Positions 17,122-26,300 of a stretch of 35,310 nucleotides of DNA are shown one piece after another. The position numbers and the translations under genes are program-made. Source of the stretch: Gammaproteobacteria bacterium (GTDB lineage: Bacteria; Pseudomonadota; Gammaproteobacteria; Steroidobacterales; Steroidobacteraceae); the NCBI GenBank assembly GCA_025355165.1, contig JANYAD010000146.1, positions 1 through 35,310 of the forward strand. The letters run 5' to 3'. Under the pieces are notes generated by a model. It did no database searches. It had not been told where the DNA came from and saw nothing but the letters and a program-made list of their open reading frames with translations. How positions within the stretch are numbered: the stretch's first letter is position 1; each line of letters begins with the position of its first letter.

Positions 17122-17660
17122 CCGATGAGATTTTCGCGGTTTTTAAAGCGCGCGGCGCGGCGGCGTACTACGGTGAGAGCGTGTCGATGACCGAACACAT
17201 GCTGCAGGCCGCGTACTTTGCGCATGCCGAAGCCGCGCCCGCGACGCTGATTCTCGCTGCATTACTCCACGATGTGGGACATTTGCTCGAAACGGTGCCC
17301 GAGGATATCGCCGATTGGATTAGCGATGCGCGACATGAGGAAGTGGGTAGCCGCTGGCTGGCCCAACGGTTTCCCGCGGCCGTTTCCGAGCCCGTGCGCC
17401 TGCACGTTCCTGCGAAGCGCTACCTTTGCGCCACCGAGGGCGCCTATTTCGCGAAGCTCAGCCCGGCTTCGGTCCTCACGCTCCAGCTTCAGGGGGGTCC
17501 GATGGCGCGCAGCGAGATAGTGCGCTTCGAGACCGAAACGTTTTATCGTGACGCGGTGCGCGTCAGGCGCTGGGACGACGCCGGCAAAGTCGCCGGTTTG
17601 GCGGTCCACCAACTCGAGAACTATTGCGCACTGATCAATTCAATGAATGAACTGACCTGA
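17112..17660 (+). CDS. tmpB: PhnZ/TmpB-type HD-domain mixed-valent di-iron oxygenase
   Basis: 182 residues, normal for the family named phosphonate-degradation HDIG protein. The residues that separate these oxygenases from HD phosphohydrolases are present: Tyr19-x-Gly-Glu22, His29 (MTEH), His53-Asp54 and His57 (LLHDVGHL), His75 (DARHEE), His98 and Lys102 (LHVPAKRYL) and Asp155/156 (RRWDD). Their spacing matches PhnZ (remembered as Tyr24, Glu27, His34, His58/Asp59, His62, His80, His104, Lys108, Asp161) to within one residue. Such enzymes cut the C-P bond of a 1-hydroxy-phosphonate with O2, releasing phosphate and, for TmpB, glycine betaine. The start overlaps the dioxygenase stop by 10 bases, so translation is coupled. 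TmpB is preferred over PhnZ because of the GBBH-like neighbour. Confidence 0.82.
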   Translation: MRLTDEIFAVFKARGAAAYYGESVSMTEHMLQAAYFAHAEAAPATLILAALLHDVGHLLETVPEDIADWISDARHEEVGSRWLAQRFPAAVSEPVRLHVPAKRYLCATEGAYFAKLSPASVLTLQLQGGPMARSEIVRFETETFYRDAVRVRRWDDAGKVAGLAVHQLENYCALINSMNELT

Positions 17661-18287
17661 TGGCATTTGCCAGTCCACTGATGGTGTCGCCCCGTTTGAG
17701 GCCTGATTAGTTCGGACCATGGGTTGAGGATGTTTGCAGTTTGAACTCGACCTGAGTTGGCAGTTGCTCTCCTAAGCATTGGCTGGGCCACGGCGGCGAA
17801 TAAGTTCGCCCATCGGCGTTATCATTTCGGTGTCAAAACGCCTCCGAGAACGGCGGTACTTCGCGCTTGATCGGTGAGCGCGAAGTGGTCCGGTCGGCAA
17901 GAGGGTGAAAGACTTTACATCTTCATCGCTGCGCTCAGAACAGCACAATAAAGACGACTTTGAGCAGGATGTACTCCGTGCCGCTGACTTCATAGTTGTC
18001 AGTGCCTTACCGAAATGGGCAGACGAACATCGCGCATACAGTTCGCATATGGCATTTGCGCTCTATCGATTTAAATATTCGATAATTCAATAACTTGTCT
18101 AGAACATCAAAGACCAGTAGGAAATGTACAGGCCCTCGAATTGAGAAATGTTTGCGCCCAATATGCTATGGGCGTACAACTTGGACATCTCGAAGAAAAA
18201 TTTCCGCAGGAAGGGCAAACGCGACCCCCTATCGGCACACGCAGTGCAAAGTCTTAGTAAACAAACCTAACGGACCGGGGAAATCAC
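17661..18287. other. Intergenic region, AT-rich towards the right
   Basis: About 625 bases. Short frames on both strands lack family patterns. The stretch 18060-18100 is markedly A/T-rich and may carry the promoter of the secreted protein at 18288. No terminator was recognised behind the HD oxygenase gene. Confidence 0.4.
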
Positions 18288-19622
18288 ATGCAAAACAACA
18301 CGTATCGTGTCTTCGCGGCAATCGTTGCATTTGCTATCACAACCATCGTAAGTGCGCAAAACACCAATTTGCAAACGCATGCTCAAAGGCTGCCGATTAC
18401 CGTTGGCTCTCCACGTGGCATGCCAGAATCCGCTAAGCATAATCTCAATGCTGCCACGCGAACGGCCGGACACGGTGGCCCCTTGAATATCTCGGCAGAG
18501 TCGTTCGACGGATTCTTCGCCGGCCCTACCTTGCCTTTCTGGACTTTCAACATCAAAGGGTCCAGGGACAACGACCATCACCTCGGAGTGATGGTGGGTC
18601 ATGATCCGTTCAAACATCCAGGCACGGATAAAATTCCAACATACATCGTGCCGTTGATTATCCGCACGCACAGGATTGCTACTGCCTACGATCCCACGAC
18701 TGGCAACTACACGACAGTAGCGGGCGACACGACGATAGATCCGACGCAGCCCGATAACACCTGCCTCACTAAACCAAACAACGTACCCGTGAAGCTGATC
18801 CAGCAATCTCCCATCGTTAAATCCGCACCGTTTTCGTTCGGTGGCACGTTTGTTGGAAATACACAGTACGTGGACGCCTTCCAGCGTGCGAACTTCTGGA
18901 CAGTGTTAGGCGATCGGGCAGAGGACTACCACGTACTGCTCAAGCCCGTGATAACACTTGCGCCGGTGATCATCGATGTACCTGCGACCGCTGGCATGGC
19001 GCTAACGGATCCGAAGCTCTTCGAAACCGCTTACGGATTCACGTACTGCGCCCCAATGCTGTTAGTAGACATCAACTGGTTCGACTCCTACGTGACTGGA
19101 ACAGTCATTCCCGAGCTGGCGGATGCTCAAGTGGACCCGGCCACCTTTCCGATCTTGTTGACCTACAACGCGGCATGGACGATCGGGGAGGTCACCTTTA
19201 TCGGCAATTGCTGCGCCATTGGCTACCACGGTGCAACCGGGGTTCCGATCGTCGATCAGACCTATGGGGTGGTCGATTTCGATACCACAGGTTGGTTCAA
19301 TGGACCGGCGAATGGTCTTGGAACGTCCGTCATGGCGCACGAAGTCGGCGAGTGGATGAATGATCCCTTCGGCAGTAACGAAACTGCGCCGTGGGGAGGT
19401 ACCGGCCAAGTATCCTCTTGCCAGGCGAACCTTGAGGTGGGCGATCCCCTGTCAGGAACGCTTGTGCCTTCCGTCACCATGTCGAACGGGTACAGCTACA
19501 GTCTGCAGGAGCTGGCATTCTTTTCGTGGTTTTACGGAGCGCCATCCACTGGAGTTAATGGCTGGTTTTCCAACAACGGCACGTTCACGACCGATGCTGG
19601 ACCAAACTGTCCCACTAGCTGA
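18288..19622 (+). CDS. Secreted protein of unknown function with an HEVGEW motif
   Basis: 444 residues with a clear signal peptide (hydrophobic 8-21, cleavage after VSAQ). I do not recognise a named family. Near the C-terminus MAHEVGEWMNDPFG (His351, Glu352, Glu355) is followed by GQVSSCQANLEVGDPLSG. A His-Glu pair on a helix with nearby acidic residues looks like a metal site, but the second His of the HExxH zincin motif is missing. Cys pairs (CC at 308-309 and single Cys near 160, 254, 405 and 441) suggest disulfides. ATG 18288 follows GGGGAAATCAC. The gene stands alone and is followed by a strong hairpin. A degraded or specialised metallopeptidase is one guess, a lectin-like or surface protein another. 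Confidence 0.8.
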   Translation: MQNNTYRVFAAIVAFAITTIVSAQNTNLQTHAQRLPITVGSPRGMPESAKHNLNAATRTAGHGGPLNISAESFDGFFAGPTLPFWTFNIKGSRDNDHHLGVMVGHDPFKHPGTDKIPTYIVPLIIRTHRIATAYDPTTGNYTTVAGDTTIDPTQPDNTCLTKPNNVPVKLIQQSPIVKSAPFSFGGTFVGNTQYVDAFQRANFWTVLGDRAEDYHVLLKPVITLAPVIIDVPATAGMALTDPKLFETAYGFTYCAPMLLVDINWFDSYVTGTVIPELADAQVDPATFPILLTYNAAWTIGEVTFIGNCCAIGYHGATGVPIVDQTYGVVDFDTTGWFNGPANGLGTSVMAHEVGEWMNDPFGSNETAPWGGTGQVSSCQANLEVGDPLSGTLVPSVTMSNGYSYSLQELAFFSWFYGAPSTGVNGWFSNNGTFTTDAGPNCPTS

Positions 19623-19682
19623 TGGCGTAATTTTCTGGCGATATCTCGGGGTGCAGCAGTCCTAGCAGCGGGCGACTCACGA

Positions 19683-19714
19683 AGCCTCCGCACGTCAACG
19701 AGCGTGCGGAGGCT
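19683..19714 (+). terminator. 12-base-pair hairpin behind the HEVGEW protein gene
   Basis: A perfect 12-base stem (AGCCTCCGCACG at 19683-19694, CGTGCGGAGGCT at 19703-19714) with an 8-base loop, about 60 bases behind the stop. The downstream sequence is only mildly T-rich, so it may act in either direction. Confidence 0.7.
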
Positions 19715-19841
19715 GAATTGATTCTCCCGGATAAAGATCGTTTGAGTCAGGCAGGGCGCGTCTATTGAAACTCCGTGATTCCTCCACAGCGTGGTGTTAC
19801 ACCACTGATAACCATCCACCCCTGCTTACCTGCGCCGCAGA

Positions 19842-20640
19842 AATTCGTGGAAAGTCTTCAAGGCTCCTCTCGCCGGCGGGGCGACAACGACGATTGCGAG
19901 CGGGATCTCGAGCAGTATGGCGCGCATCGCAGTCGAGGGGTCGCAGGTTTATATCCTCGACGGCGACTTCATCAAGACGGTGCCCACGGCGGGCGGTACC
20001 GTCGAGAAGATTGCGGTAGCACACGGGGACCTCGGCGACTTCTCGCTGGTCAACCAGGACATCGCGGTCGATGTCACAAGTGTCGATTGGACCATCAAGG
20101 GTATCGCCGGCGGCCCGACAGTGCAGAAGGTCGCACTCACTGGCGGCGCACCGGTCACACTCTCAATGGACACCACTCTGCCGAATCCGCAAGACGGTGG
20201 CGCATCGCGCTTGACTCGCAGAACTTATACTAAAGTGCGGGATCGAGCCAGTTCCCTGAGGGCTGCAGGATTAGGAAGGTGCCGCTGAATAGCGGCACCA
20301 CGACGACTCTGGTCGATTACGTTGCGCGCCGACTTCACCATTGACGGCACCCACGTGTACTTCTCAGAGCTCAATCCGGGCTCGATCCAGCAGATGCCAA
20401 TCGCCGGCGGCACCCCGACGCCGCTGGCGCCCGGCGCGCTCGGCACGGTCCTCGTAAACGACACCGCGCATCTGTACTGGATCGATCCAGCGTTAGCGCA
20501 GGTGTTGCAGTTCCCCAAGTCGGGGGGCGCATCGACAAACCCGGTTGCCTTCCCACTGGCATCGGCGACCGATCCATCGCTCGCACTGGACTGCCTGGCC
20601 GTCGACTCCAACGGTCTTTACTTGCAGCGAGGTGCAGGCC
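19842..20640 (+). pseudogene. Beta-propeller repeat protein, broken by frameshifts
   Basis: Repeats of the type VYILDGDFIKTVPTAGG, AVDVTSVDWTI, QKVALTGGAPVTL, RKVPLNSGTTTTLV and IDGTHVYFSELNPGSIQQ run through the region, as in PQQ/NHL-like propellers (V.VD…VYW….I..VPL.GG..T.L). They are split across frames: frame 3 from about 19842 to 20200, frame 2 (with a TAA at 20231 after ALDSQNLY) to about 20320, then frame 3 again to about 20640, ending in non-homologous sequence. At least two frameshifts and one stop are needed. The 5' end (signal peptide, start) is not found. It probably was a secreted repeat protein of several blades. Confidence 0.7.
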
Positions 20641-20881
20641 GGGAACATCGAATTCTTTTTCTAGCGTCCCGGTTTCTCCATGAGAACGCAAAAAGCGGAA
20701 GCTGCCGTCACCTAGTTACGACCTGCGCTCGCTGATGGTCTGCCCCATAAGATTGGTCGACCTGACTACTTTGCAAATACAACATAGCATAATCAATGTG
20801 TTATTATCGCACTACGCCTTATGTTAAATCTCATATTGTGATACAAATGCTACAGAGTGAGACATGTGCTACTCTCTGCCG
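20641..20881. promoter_or_regulatory. AT-rich leader of the toxin-antitoxin pair
   Basis: The stretch 20760-20860 is far richer in A/T than its surroundings. It carries a short dyad TTGT-GAT-ACAA (20836-20846) and a repeated TGCTAC (from 20848 and from 20868) just before the antitoxin start. Phd-type antitoxins bind dyads here to repress their own operon, so this is a plausible operator, though the dyads are short. Confidence 0.4.
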
Positions 20882-21130
20882 ATGAACCGAATCATTAATC
20901 AGCGCGAGCTTCGTAATCAGTCCGCTGCTGTCCTGCGCGAGGTAGAGGCCGGCGCCACCATCGTAGTGACGCGCAACGGGACGCCGGTTGCAGAGCTGCG
21001 TCCAATTCGGGCGCGACGATTTGTACTGCGAGCAACGATCTCTCAGGCAGCGAGCCGCGCACCTCGGATTGATGCCGGCCGCTTTCGCGCGGACCTTGAA
21101 GCAGTGGTCGACCAGCGTCTAGATGACTGA
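20882..21130 (+). CDS. Phd/YefM-family antitoxin
   Basis: 82 residues from ATG 20882 (an ATG 18 bases upstream is possible). The N-terminal fold is typical of the family: NRIINQRELRNQSAAVLREVEAG, then TIVVTRNGTPVAELRPI. In this family that part dimerises and binds operator DNA, and the disordered C-terminal tail (here about 50-82, with FRADLEAVVDQRLDD at the end) wraps and blocks the toxin. The 8-base overlap with the PIN gene and the order antitoxin first, toxin second are standard. No good Shine-Dalgarno sequence is seen, so the mRNA may be leaderless or weakly translated. The organism's chromosome or a past mobile element could be the source. Confidence 0.88.
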   Translation: MNRIINQRELRNQSAAVLREVEAGATIVVTRNGTPVAELRPIRARRFVLRATISQAASRAPRIDAGRFRADLEAVVDQRLDD

Positions 21131-21524
21131 ACCAACGAAAGGACTTCTCGACACATCGGTGGTTATCGACCACGACGTGATTGATGCAGCATTGCTGCCC
21201 GACGAATCTGCAATTTCCGCAATTACCCTCGCCGAACTCGCCGCGGGTCCTCATGCCACACAAAATGCCGATGAACGCGCTCGACGCCAGGACCGATTGC
21301 AATGGGCGAGTTTGATGTGGGATCCGCTGCCATTCGATGTAGACTCCGCGCGCGCATACGGCAGAATGTTCGCAGCTGCACGAGCCGCCGGACAGTCGAG
21401 TCGCACACGTTTCGCGGACTTAGCTATTGCTTCAACTGCCGTGGCAAATAGCTTACCTCTGTATACGCGAAATCCATCCGACTTCGACGCTCTAAAATCA
21501 ATCATTAAATTGGTTCGCGTATAG
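21123..21524 (+). CDS. PIN-domain toxin (VapC-like ribonuclease)
   Basis: 133 residues. The PIN acidic residues are in place: Asp10 in GLLDTSV, Glu38 in ITLAELAAG, Asp99 in RFADLAIASTA, and Asp120 in LYTRNPSDFDAL. Such proteins are Mg-dependent ribonucleases that stop growth by cutting tRNA or rRNA when free of antitoxin. The gene starts eight bases inside the antitoxin end. The residue layout (YTRNPSDF) is that of the VapC group usually paired with Phd/VapB proteins. It is intact and probably functional. No further gene belongs to the unit. Confidence 0.9.
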   Translation: MTEPTKGLLDTSVVIDHDVIDAALLPDESAISAITLAELAAGPHATQNADERARRQDRLQWASLMWDPLPFDVDSARAYGRMFAAARAAGQSSRTRFADLAIASTAVANSLPLYTRNPSDFDALKSIIKLVRV

Positions 21525-21901
21525 CGCCAGTCATCCGCGCGCGGATCCTCAGATAGCCAGTTGGTTCGAGCAATTGGAGCTGCCCGTTTGGACCGAATCG
21601 CAGGAGCTGCGTCGATTCATAGCCGGTTACCTCACTGATCGGATTATCGATGTACTTCGGCGGGCCGCGTTGCAAGGAATCGCAGATAAGACTCAGAAAG
21701 TCGGACTGGTTCAGCGGCGGGTCGTCGGGGCGAAAATGCCGTCTGTCGTGGGTCAACGCGCCTAGATTTTTCCTTTAGGACATCATTAAAGCAAAAGAAG
21801 ACACGATGAAGGAAAACTCACATCGGTACGCAGGCGCGAAGTTAGGGTTTAGGGCTATTGTTGCCTTAAGTTCGCGAACTCCGATTGGATGAATCGCTTC
21901 C
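21525..21901. other. Intergenic region without a clear gene
   Basis: About 380 bases behind the toxin gene. Frames on both strands up to 83 codons show no family pattern. The right part leads into the hairpin pair at 21902-21964. Confidence 0.4.
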
Positions 21902-21964
21902 ACATCAGCAGCTTCGTGAAGAGCTGATGTTCCTGGTGAGGAGCCGTTCTTAAGGATACGGCTC
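21902..21964 (-). terminator. Two tandem hairpins at the end of the receptor operon
   Basis: Hairpin A: ACATCAGC (21902-21909) pairs with GCTGATGT (21923-21930), with an inner CTTC/GAAG that lengthens the stem. Hairpin B: GAGCCGT (21941-21947) pairs with ACGGCTC (21958-21964). They lie 14-76 bases beyond the amidohydrolase stop. There is no long U-run, so termination may be Rho-aided or bidirectional. Confidence 0.6.
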
Positions 21965-21977
21965 GGTTCGGGTGGCG

Positions 21978-23318
21978 TCAGTGGGCGGCGTACTCATCCC
22001 GATCATCGCGCACTACAACGCCGCCTTTCATCACGAAGTGGATGGTGCGCAGCGCGTGAATGTCCGTCAGCGGGTCGGCATCCACAGCTACGATGTCGGC
22101 GAATTTACCGGCGCTGATGTTGCCTACATCGTCTTGCATGGCGAGCATCGCCGCCGCCTGCGTGGTAGCGGACTGCAATGCCTGTAGCGGCGTCATACCG
22201 GCTTTCACGTAGAGCTCGGCTTCGGCAACCGTCGCGGTCGTACCGTCGTTCGGTTCGAACGGAAACTGATCTGTGCCGAGCGCAATTTTCACGCCAAGCT
22301 GAATTGCATTCTTAAGCATGGCCCAATGATCGGCGCCGGTGATTCGCACGCGTTCCAAATACCAGGGCGGGGAACCGATCTTGGTGTAAAACTCCAGGGC
22401 TCCGGGTTGCGTGACCACGATAGTCGGTACCAACCAGACTCCCCGTGCCTTCATCTCCTTCAACACCGCAACCTCAAGATGATAACCGTGCTCGAAGCCG
22501 TCAATACCGGATCGCAATGCCTGGCGCGCGGCCTCATTGGAGCCGTTGTGAGCGGTCACCTTGATGCCGTTGCGATGCGCGACCTCGATCAGTGTGGACA
22601 TTTCCTCATCCGTCATGGGGGCCGCCGAGATGCTGCCGCGCGTATCGGAAATTCCACCCGAGATGGCTATCTTGATCCAGTCGGCACCATCCTTGATCTG
22701 CTTGCGAACGACGTGAGCAAGCGCGTAAGGCCCGTCCGCCTCGAGCGAGCCATGGCCCCCAGTGGGTACGATCACCTCTCCGGCCGTTTTGATGCGGGGC
22801 CCCAATACCTCGCCACGCTCGATGGCCGCGCGCAGCGCGAAGTCGGTTCCATGATCTTCTCCCACCAGCCGCAGCGTGGTGACACCCGAGAGCAACGACA
22901 GGCGCGCGTTGCCTGCCATACGCAGCACCTCTTCGGTGTCGCTCTCAGTCGCCAATGAGTCGCCGGCCGCGCCTGGCAACTTCAAGCCGAGATGCACGTG
23001 CATGTTCATGAGGCCGGGAATGAGCCACTTGCCTTTCATGTGAATGATCTTGCAGTGCTCCGGTAGCGCAATCGAATCCGCAGCCCCGACCTTGAGGATG
23101 CGCTCGCCCTTGATGAGCACCACGCCATTCGTGAGTGTCGCGCCGCCGTCCATCGACACCACGGATCCTTCGATCAGCGCGACGGTGTTGTCGGGTGAAT
23201 GGCTGTCCGAGGCAACTGGGGATGCGCCAGCACTCGCTGCAGCGCTGAGCAGGGCGAGCAGAGCAGCGTGAAGCGGCCGTCTAGCAGAGTCGATCCGTCC
23301 CAGCTGAGTTGCTGTCAT
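21978..23318 (-). CDS. Secreted metal-dependent amidohydrolase (imidazolonepropionase/prolidase-like)
   Basis: 446 residues. The N-terminus (about 1-32) is an export signal (LLALLSAAASAGA). The amidohydrolase metal sites are visible: His107 and His109 in GLMNMHVHLG, a Lys216 candidate for carboxylation in DWIKIAISGG, His257 in KVTAHNG, His277 in GFEHGYH and Asp350 in ALGTDQFPFE. The C-terminal part ends with the usual beta-sandwich return (GKFADIVAVDADPLTDI). Members beside TonB-dependent receptors and peptidases are often Xaa-Pro or other dipeptide hydrolases. It follows the DUF885 gene after 14 bases and is the last gene of the operon. Cyclic-imide or acyl-amino-acid substrates cannot be excluded. 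Confidence 0.88.
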   Translation of the reverse strand: MTATQLGRIDSARRPLHAALLALLSAAASAGASPVASDSHSPDNTVALIEGSVVSMDGGATLTNGVVLIKGERILKVGAADSIALPEHCKIIHMKGKWLIPGLMNMHVHLGLKLPGAAGDSLATESDTEEVLRMAGNARLSLLSGVTTLRLVGEDHGTDFALRAAIERGEVLGPRIKTAGEVIVPTGGHGSLEADGPYALAHVVRKQIKDGADWIKIAISGGISDTRGSISAAPMTDEEMSTLIEVAHRNGIKVTAHNGSNEAARQALRSGIDGFEHGYHLEVAVLKEMKARGVWLVPTIVVTQPGALEFYTKIGSPPWYLERVRITGADHWAMLKNAIQLGVKIALGTDQFPFEPNDGTTATVAEAELYVKAGMTPLQALQSATTQAAAMLAMQDDVGNISAGKFADIVAVDADPLTDIHALRTIHFVMKGGVVVRDDRDEYAAH

Positions 23319-23332
23319 GAGTCCCGCCCCTT

Positions 23333-26300
23333 TCAGTTATTGAGTGTGGGTTCTGCTCGAGCGGCGGCGATCCAACGATCTATCCCCTGCTCGAGAATGG
23401 TCAGCGGCATGCTGCCGCCGAGCAAAATCTGGTCATGGAAATCCTTTAAATCGAACCGCGTCCCCAATTCCTGTTCGGCCTGCCGCCGCAGATCGCGAAT
23501 CTTCAGCTCGCCGAGTTTGTAGGAAAGTGCCTGTGCGGGTATAGCGACGTAGCGCTCTACCTCCGCGGCGGCTTGATCGCGCGTCATGGAAGAGTGCTGC
23601 ATCATCCACTCTACGCCGGCCTCCAGGTCCCATCCCAGAGCGTGAAGGCCGGTATCGATTACCAACCGATTGGCGCGCAAGATGGCATAGTTTAAGTGGC
23701 CGTAGTAATCCCAGGGCTCCTCGAACAGGCCCATCTCCTTGCCCAGCGATTCGGCGTAAAGCGCCCACCCTTCACCGTAGGCGTTGGTGAAATCGAAGCG
23801 CCGGAAGGACGGCAAATGCGCATTTTCCTGCGCTACCGAGGTCTGGAAATGATGGCCCGGCAAGCCCTCGTGCAAGGTCAATGTCATCACATTGAATTTA
23901 TCGCTGACACCCGGCGCGAAGAGGTTGATCCATAGGATTCCCGGACGTGAGCCATCGATGCCAGCCGCAGCGTAGTAACCGTTGGCCTGCGAGTTTCGCC
24001 AGGATTCGGGTAGAGCGCGTATCTGAAACTGCGCCTGCGGCAAGACATCGAACAGTTGCGTGAGTTTCGGAACGATTTTCTGCCGGGCGATTTCGAAGGC
24101 AGGAATGATCTCTTCGCGCGCCGTGAATTTTTGCTTGGGATTGTCGCGTACCTGGGCAAAGAACTCCTGCAGAGTGCCCTGAAATCCGAGAGCCGCTTTA
24201 ACCTTCGCAAGCTCGCCCTCAATTCTCGCCACCTCGGCACGCCCGAGCCCATGAATTTCTGTTGGGGTTAAGCCTGTGGTGGTGTGGAATCGCACGTCGT
24301 AGTCATAGAGTGCCGCGCCGCCAGGCATAGCCCCAAGACCGACGCTGTTGCGGGCATGCGGCAAGTAATCCTCCTTCAAGAACTTGAACAGGCGCGCATA
24401 AGCAGGCTCAATGACCTTCTCGATCTTCATTCGGTACTGGCGCTCAAGGCGCTGCCGGTCCTGAGCTGAGAACGTGACGGGGAGATTGACAATCGGGCGC
24501 CAAAACTCGGTCTTTTCTGCAGGCAGATTGGTATGCACCCGAAGCTGCGGCAGCATGCGCTCGACGATCATGCGCGGCAACACGACGCCCACCTTGATTC
24601 CCTGTTGCATGCGTTCGATAGCTTGATTGATCCAGCTTGAAAAATGATCGGCGCGCGCCAGTGCTCGGCGGTAATGCTCGAGGGTCTTGAAAGGGTAGTC
24701 TCCCGCTCCCCCGGCCTGCGCGGCAAAAGCCGTATGCTCGCCATCGAACTGATTGATCGGGAGCATGCGCTGAGTCTCAAACAGGGGACTCGAGTAGAAA
24801 TGCTTGGCGAGCGTTATCTGCTCGCGCAACATGGTCAGACTGGTGCGACCTGCTGGCGCGAGAGATTGGGCCTGGAATGCAGCGCTGGCCTGCAGGTACT
24901 CATCGAGCATCGCCAGCATGCGTGCGCGCCAGCCGTCCTCGAGCGACTCATCGAAGCGATCGAGATGGCGTTCATCACCGTGCGACAGGGCGAGTGCGGG
25001 TTGCAGCTCGAGCAAGTCTTGCCAGTACTTCTCCAGCATCTCGTGCAGCGCCGAGGAGTCGCCCTGCGGGGTCTGTGCCGCGGACTTCGACTGAATGTAC
25101 GCATCGATCTTCTGCGACAGAGCCCACAACGGGATATAGCCGCTGCCGAGCGCCGCCGCGTGATATTCGCGCAAGTCGAAGCGCGGGCCCAGCGCCTGGC
25201 GCGCGCGCTCCCGCTCGGCGACGAAGCGGCGCATGCCGAGCATGAACGAGGTGGCTTGTCCGGGCACCGCCAGGTAGCGATCGACCGCGCGCTCATTGGT
25301 CTCTTGCGCTGCAGCGGTGTTGCTATTCAGATACTCAATCGCCTGTTCGCGCGTCCAACGTTTGTAATGCAGCCCACTGTCCACGACCAAACGGCTGGCG
25401 CGCCACAGCTCGCCGGAAAGCAGACCCAATTCTGAGTACGGGTCCTGATAGGCGCCAAGGTCTTTGGCAAGACGCTCGGCGTACAGACCCCAGCCTTCAA
25501 CGAAGGCGCTGTCCTGCCACCATTCATTTACCTTGCGCAGCCGCGGGATGGAGCGGTCCACGAGAATCGTGGATATCTGCATGTGGTGACCGGGAACGCC
25601 CTCGTGATAGAGCAGGTCTTCGAGCTCATTCAACGGGCACAGCCGCATGTTGGCCAAGTTGAGATTCACTGTGCCCGGACGGCTGCCGTCGGCAGGGCCG
25701 GGCTCGTAAAATCCCGGCGGCGAGGAGGCCTCCTTATAGGAATCCGTGCGCACGACCCGAAGCGGCAAGGGAGCCGGCGCCGCGAATGCTTGTGTGACCT
25801 TATCCTGCATGGCGGAAACTATATTGCGGGCGCGTGTGAGATAGGCCTGGCGCCCGGCTTCATCGTTCGCGAAATAGTTTTCCGGGTCCGATTTGACCTT
25901 GGCCACGAACTCGCGCAGCGTGCCGGTGAATCCAGTGCGCCGCATGAGCGAGGCAATGTCCGCTTGGCTGCGCGCGACTTCCGCCAATCCCATCTCGTGG
26001 ATCTGTGCCGGTGTCAGATCAGTGGTGGTGAACTGACGAATCAAGAATGCATAGAATGCGTCCCCATCCGGAAGCTGCCAGACGCCGCTGGTGATTTGAG
26101 TTCGTGCCGATTGCAGCCGTAAGAGCTCAATGAGTTGCCGGTAAGCGGGCTGCAGGTCAGAGAGCAGCGCCGCCCGCGCGTTTTCCACCAGCACCCGCTT
26201 GCGCGTGGCTGGGATGTCGAGCAAGGCAATCCGCCGCTTAAAATCGCCAAAGATCGGGCTGTCCGGTCCTGCATCGTGCGGCGCGCCCGAAATGACATTG

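Noticed and set aside
21505-21765. Short frames on both strands behind the PIN toxin
   Set aside because: Two overlapping frames of similar length, neither with a ribosome site or domain; nothing ties them to the toxin unit.
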